From CAYSBA01 sp964429075 [NCBI: uncultured bacterium] (GTDB lineage Bacteria > CAYSBA01), in contig CAYSBA010000050.1 of the NCBI GenBank assembly GCA_964429075.1, positions 1,981-7,516 on the forward strand: 5,536 nucleotides of DNA, in the 5' to 3' direction. The notes under the pieces are model-generated. The model was not told where the DNA came from. It did not search any database and saw only the letters and a list, made by a program, of their open reading frames with translations. The translations under genes were made by a program, and so were the position numbers. This document shows positions 5,017-5,536 of the stretch, one piece after another (positions within the stretch are counted from its first letter, which is position 1; each line of letters starts with the position of its first letter).

Positions 5017-5536
5017 CTGTATCTCCCTCTTTGAACTCCTTTGTACTCATAGTTATAATACATGTAGCACTACTTTCAGTTGTCCCGATTACTCTCATCT
5101 CCCCGAGAAACTCCTGTATGCCGGGCGTATTTTCAGAGGTTGATATGTTGCGAAAGACCTCAAGGGTATTACCAGGTATAAGACCATCCTTCTGACCGAT
5201 GGTTACAAACACCACACTACCTTCACCAAAAAGGATCTTATCCTCCACTGAATCTATAAGTATCCCCTGAGCACTCTCTTTGTTCTTAATTCTGTATACC
5301 TTCTTGAGCTGATAAGGCAGTCCATCTCCTATCAAATCACCACTTAGTATCCTTTCGAATGATTGGGTTATTTCACCTATGGTTGTATTTTCATCACTGT
5401 ATCTTATAACAACCCTGCCAACTACCAGAATGACCCACCCAAAATGTTCTTCGTTCTTAGGTGGTATCCTGACCTCTCTAAGTACTCTGTATATAGAATA
5501 CAGAGTACTTAGAGAGGTCAGGATACCACCTAAGAA
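4994..5536 (-). CDS. C-terminal part of a two-module protein (LysM/FlgT-C-like), 5' end missing
   Basis: The frame ending at 4994 stays open to the window edge (180 residues) with no in-frame ATG, GTG or TTG upstream of a TTG at 5335. That TTG is an internal codon with no ribosome binding site, so the gene is partial. Numbering from the edge, residues 1-15 fall in the suspect fold-back sequence. From about residue 16 two related modules are seen: A (16-67, YRVLREV, then FGWVILVVGRV, ending SGDLI) and B (about 105-175, VVFVTIGQKDGLIPGNTLEV, then LGEMRVIG, ending EGDTVV). Each contains a beta-rich 'G..RV' strand pair and closes with a Gly-Asp. From memory this resembles the C-terminal region of LysM-containing or FlgT-C-like envelope proteins of deltaproteobacteria. 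No LysM motif or signal peptide is in the visible part. The stop lies 23 nt inside queC. Function unknown; family call tentative. Confidence 0.7.
   Translation of the reverse strand, partial: FLGGILTSLSTLYSIYRVLREVRIPPKNEEHFGWVILVVGRVVIRYSDENTTIGEITQSFERILSGDLIGDGLPYQLKKVYRIKNKESAQGILIDSVEDKILFGEGSVVFVTIGQKDGLIPGNTLEVFRNISTSENTPGIQEFLGEMRVIGTTESSATCIITMSTKEFKEGDTVVLRPGY
5023..5029 (-). promoter_or_regulatory. Ribosome binding site supporting the queC TTG start
   Basis: GAGGGAG on the minus strand ends six nt before the TTG at 5016. It lies inside the coding sequence of the preceding gene, and it is the main reason to accept TTG as the queC start. Confidence 0.65.
5454..5536. repeat. Perfect inverted repeat at the right edge (39-bp arms, 5-nt spacer)
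   Basis: Bases 5454-5492 and 5498-5536 are exact reverse complements, separated by ATAGA at 5493-5497. The outer arm stops exactly at the last base, so the true length cannot be seen. The inner arm encodes residues that fit the partial gene, so the outer arm is the likely copy. Such a fold-back at a sequence end is typical of an assembly or amplification chimera. A genuine palindrome is less likely, and a terminator is not supported because the stem lies inside an open frame without a T-run. Confidence 0.95.

Noticed and set aside
4886-5143. Plus-strand open frame across the queC start and the end of the upstream gene.
   Set aside because: It is antisense to two supported genes and shows no domain or ribosome binding site.

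Overview
The window is a 5.5-kb piece of an AT-leaning bacterial genome (roughly 40% GC by eye) in which every supported gene lies on the minus strand. It comes from a diderm (two-membrane) bacterium: it encodes an Mla/MCE lipid-transport system, an LPP20-type lipoprotein and a queuosine-pathway enzyme. The style of the MCE protein (long helical linker plus C-terminal beta-barrel) and of the small Cys-rich exported protein recalls deltaproteobacterial lineages (Desulfobacterota, Myxococcota and relatives). That placement is an impression, since no rRNA or marker gene is present.

Read in the direction of transcription, right to left: (1) 5536-4994, the C-terminal part of a two-module envelope-type protein whose 5' end is missing; (2) 5016-4279, queC, overlapping the previous gene by 23 nt and starting with TTG; (3) a 91-nt gap with a promoter candidate for the next operon and a promoter-like element on the opposite strand; (4) mlaE (4187-3423), mlaF (3407-2664) and mlaD (2671-1124), a tight operon for an ABC lipid transporter; (5) a 155-nt gap with a near-consensus sigma70-type promoter; (6) an LPP20-family lipoprotein gene (968-402) and, 15 nt later, a gene for a 109-residue protein with 13 cysteines (386-57). 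The last 56 nt are AT-rich and hold only a weak hairpin.

MlaE (inner-membrane permease) and MlaF (ATPase) should power lipid movement. MlaD is an inner-membrane-anchored MCE protein with a long repeat-bearing helical stretch and about 190 C-terminal residues that look like an outer-membrane beta-barrel. This is the one-protein 'transenvelope bridge' layout, already described for Veillonella parvula, and it would explain why no mlaC or mlaB lies in the cluster. It is the most interesting biology here, but not a new system.

The right edge is a perfect inverted repeat (39-bp arms, 5-nt spacer) ending exactly at the last base. The inner arm is natural coding sequence of the partial gene, so the outer arm is probably a fold-back assembly or amplification artefact at a contig end. 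Sequence right of about 5493 should not be trusted.
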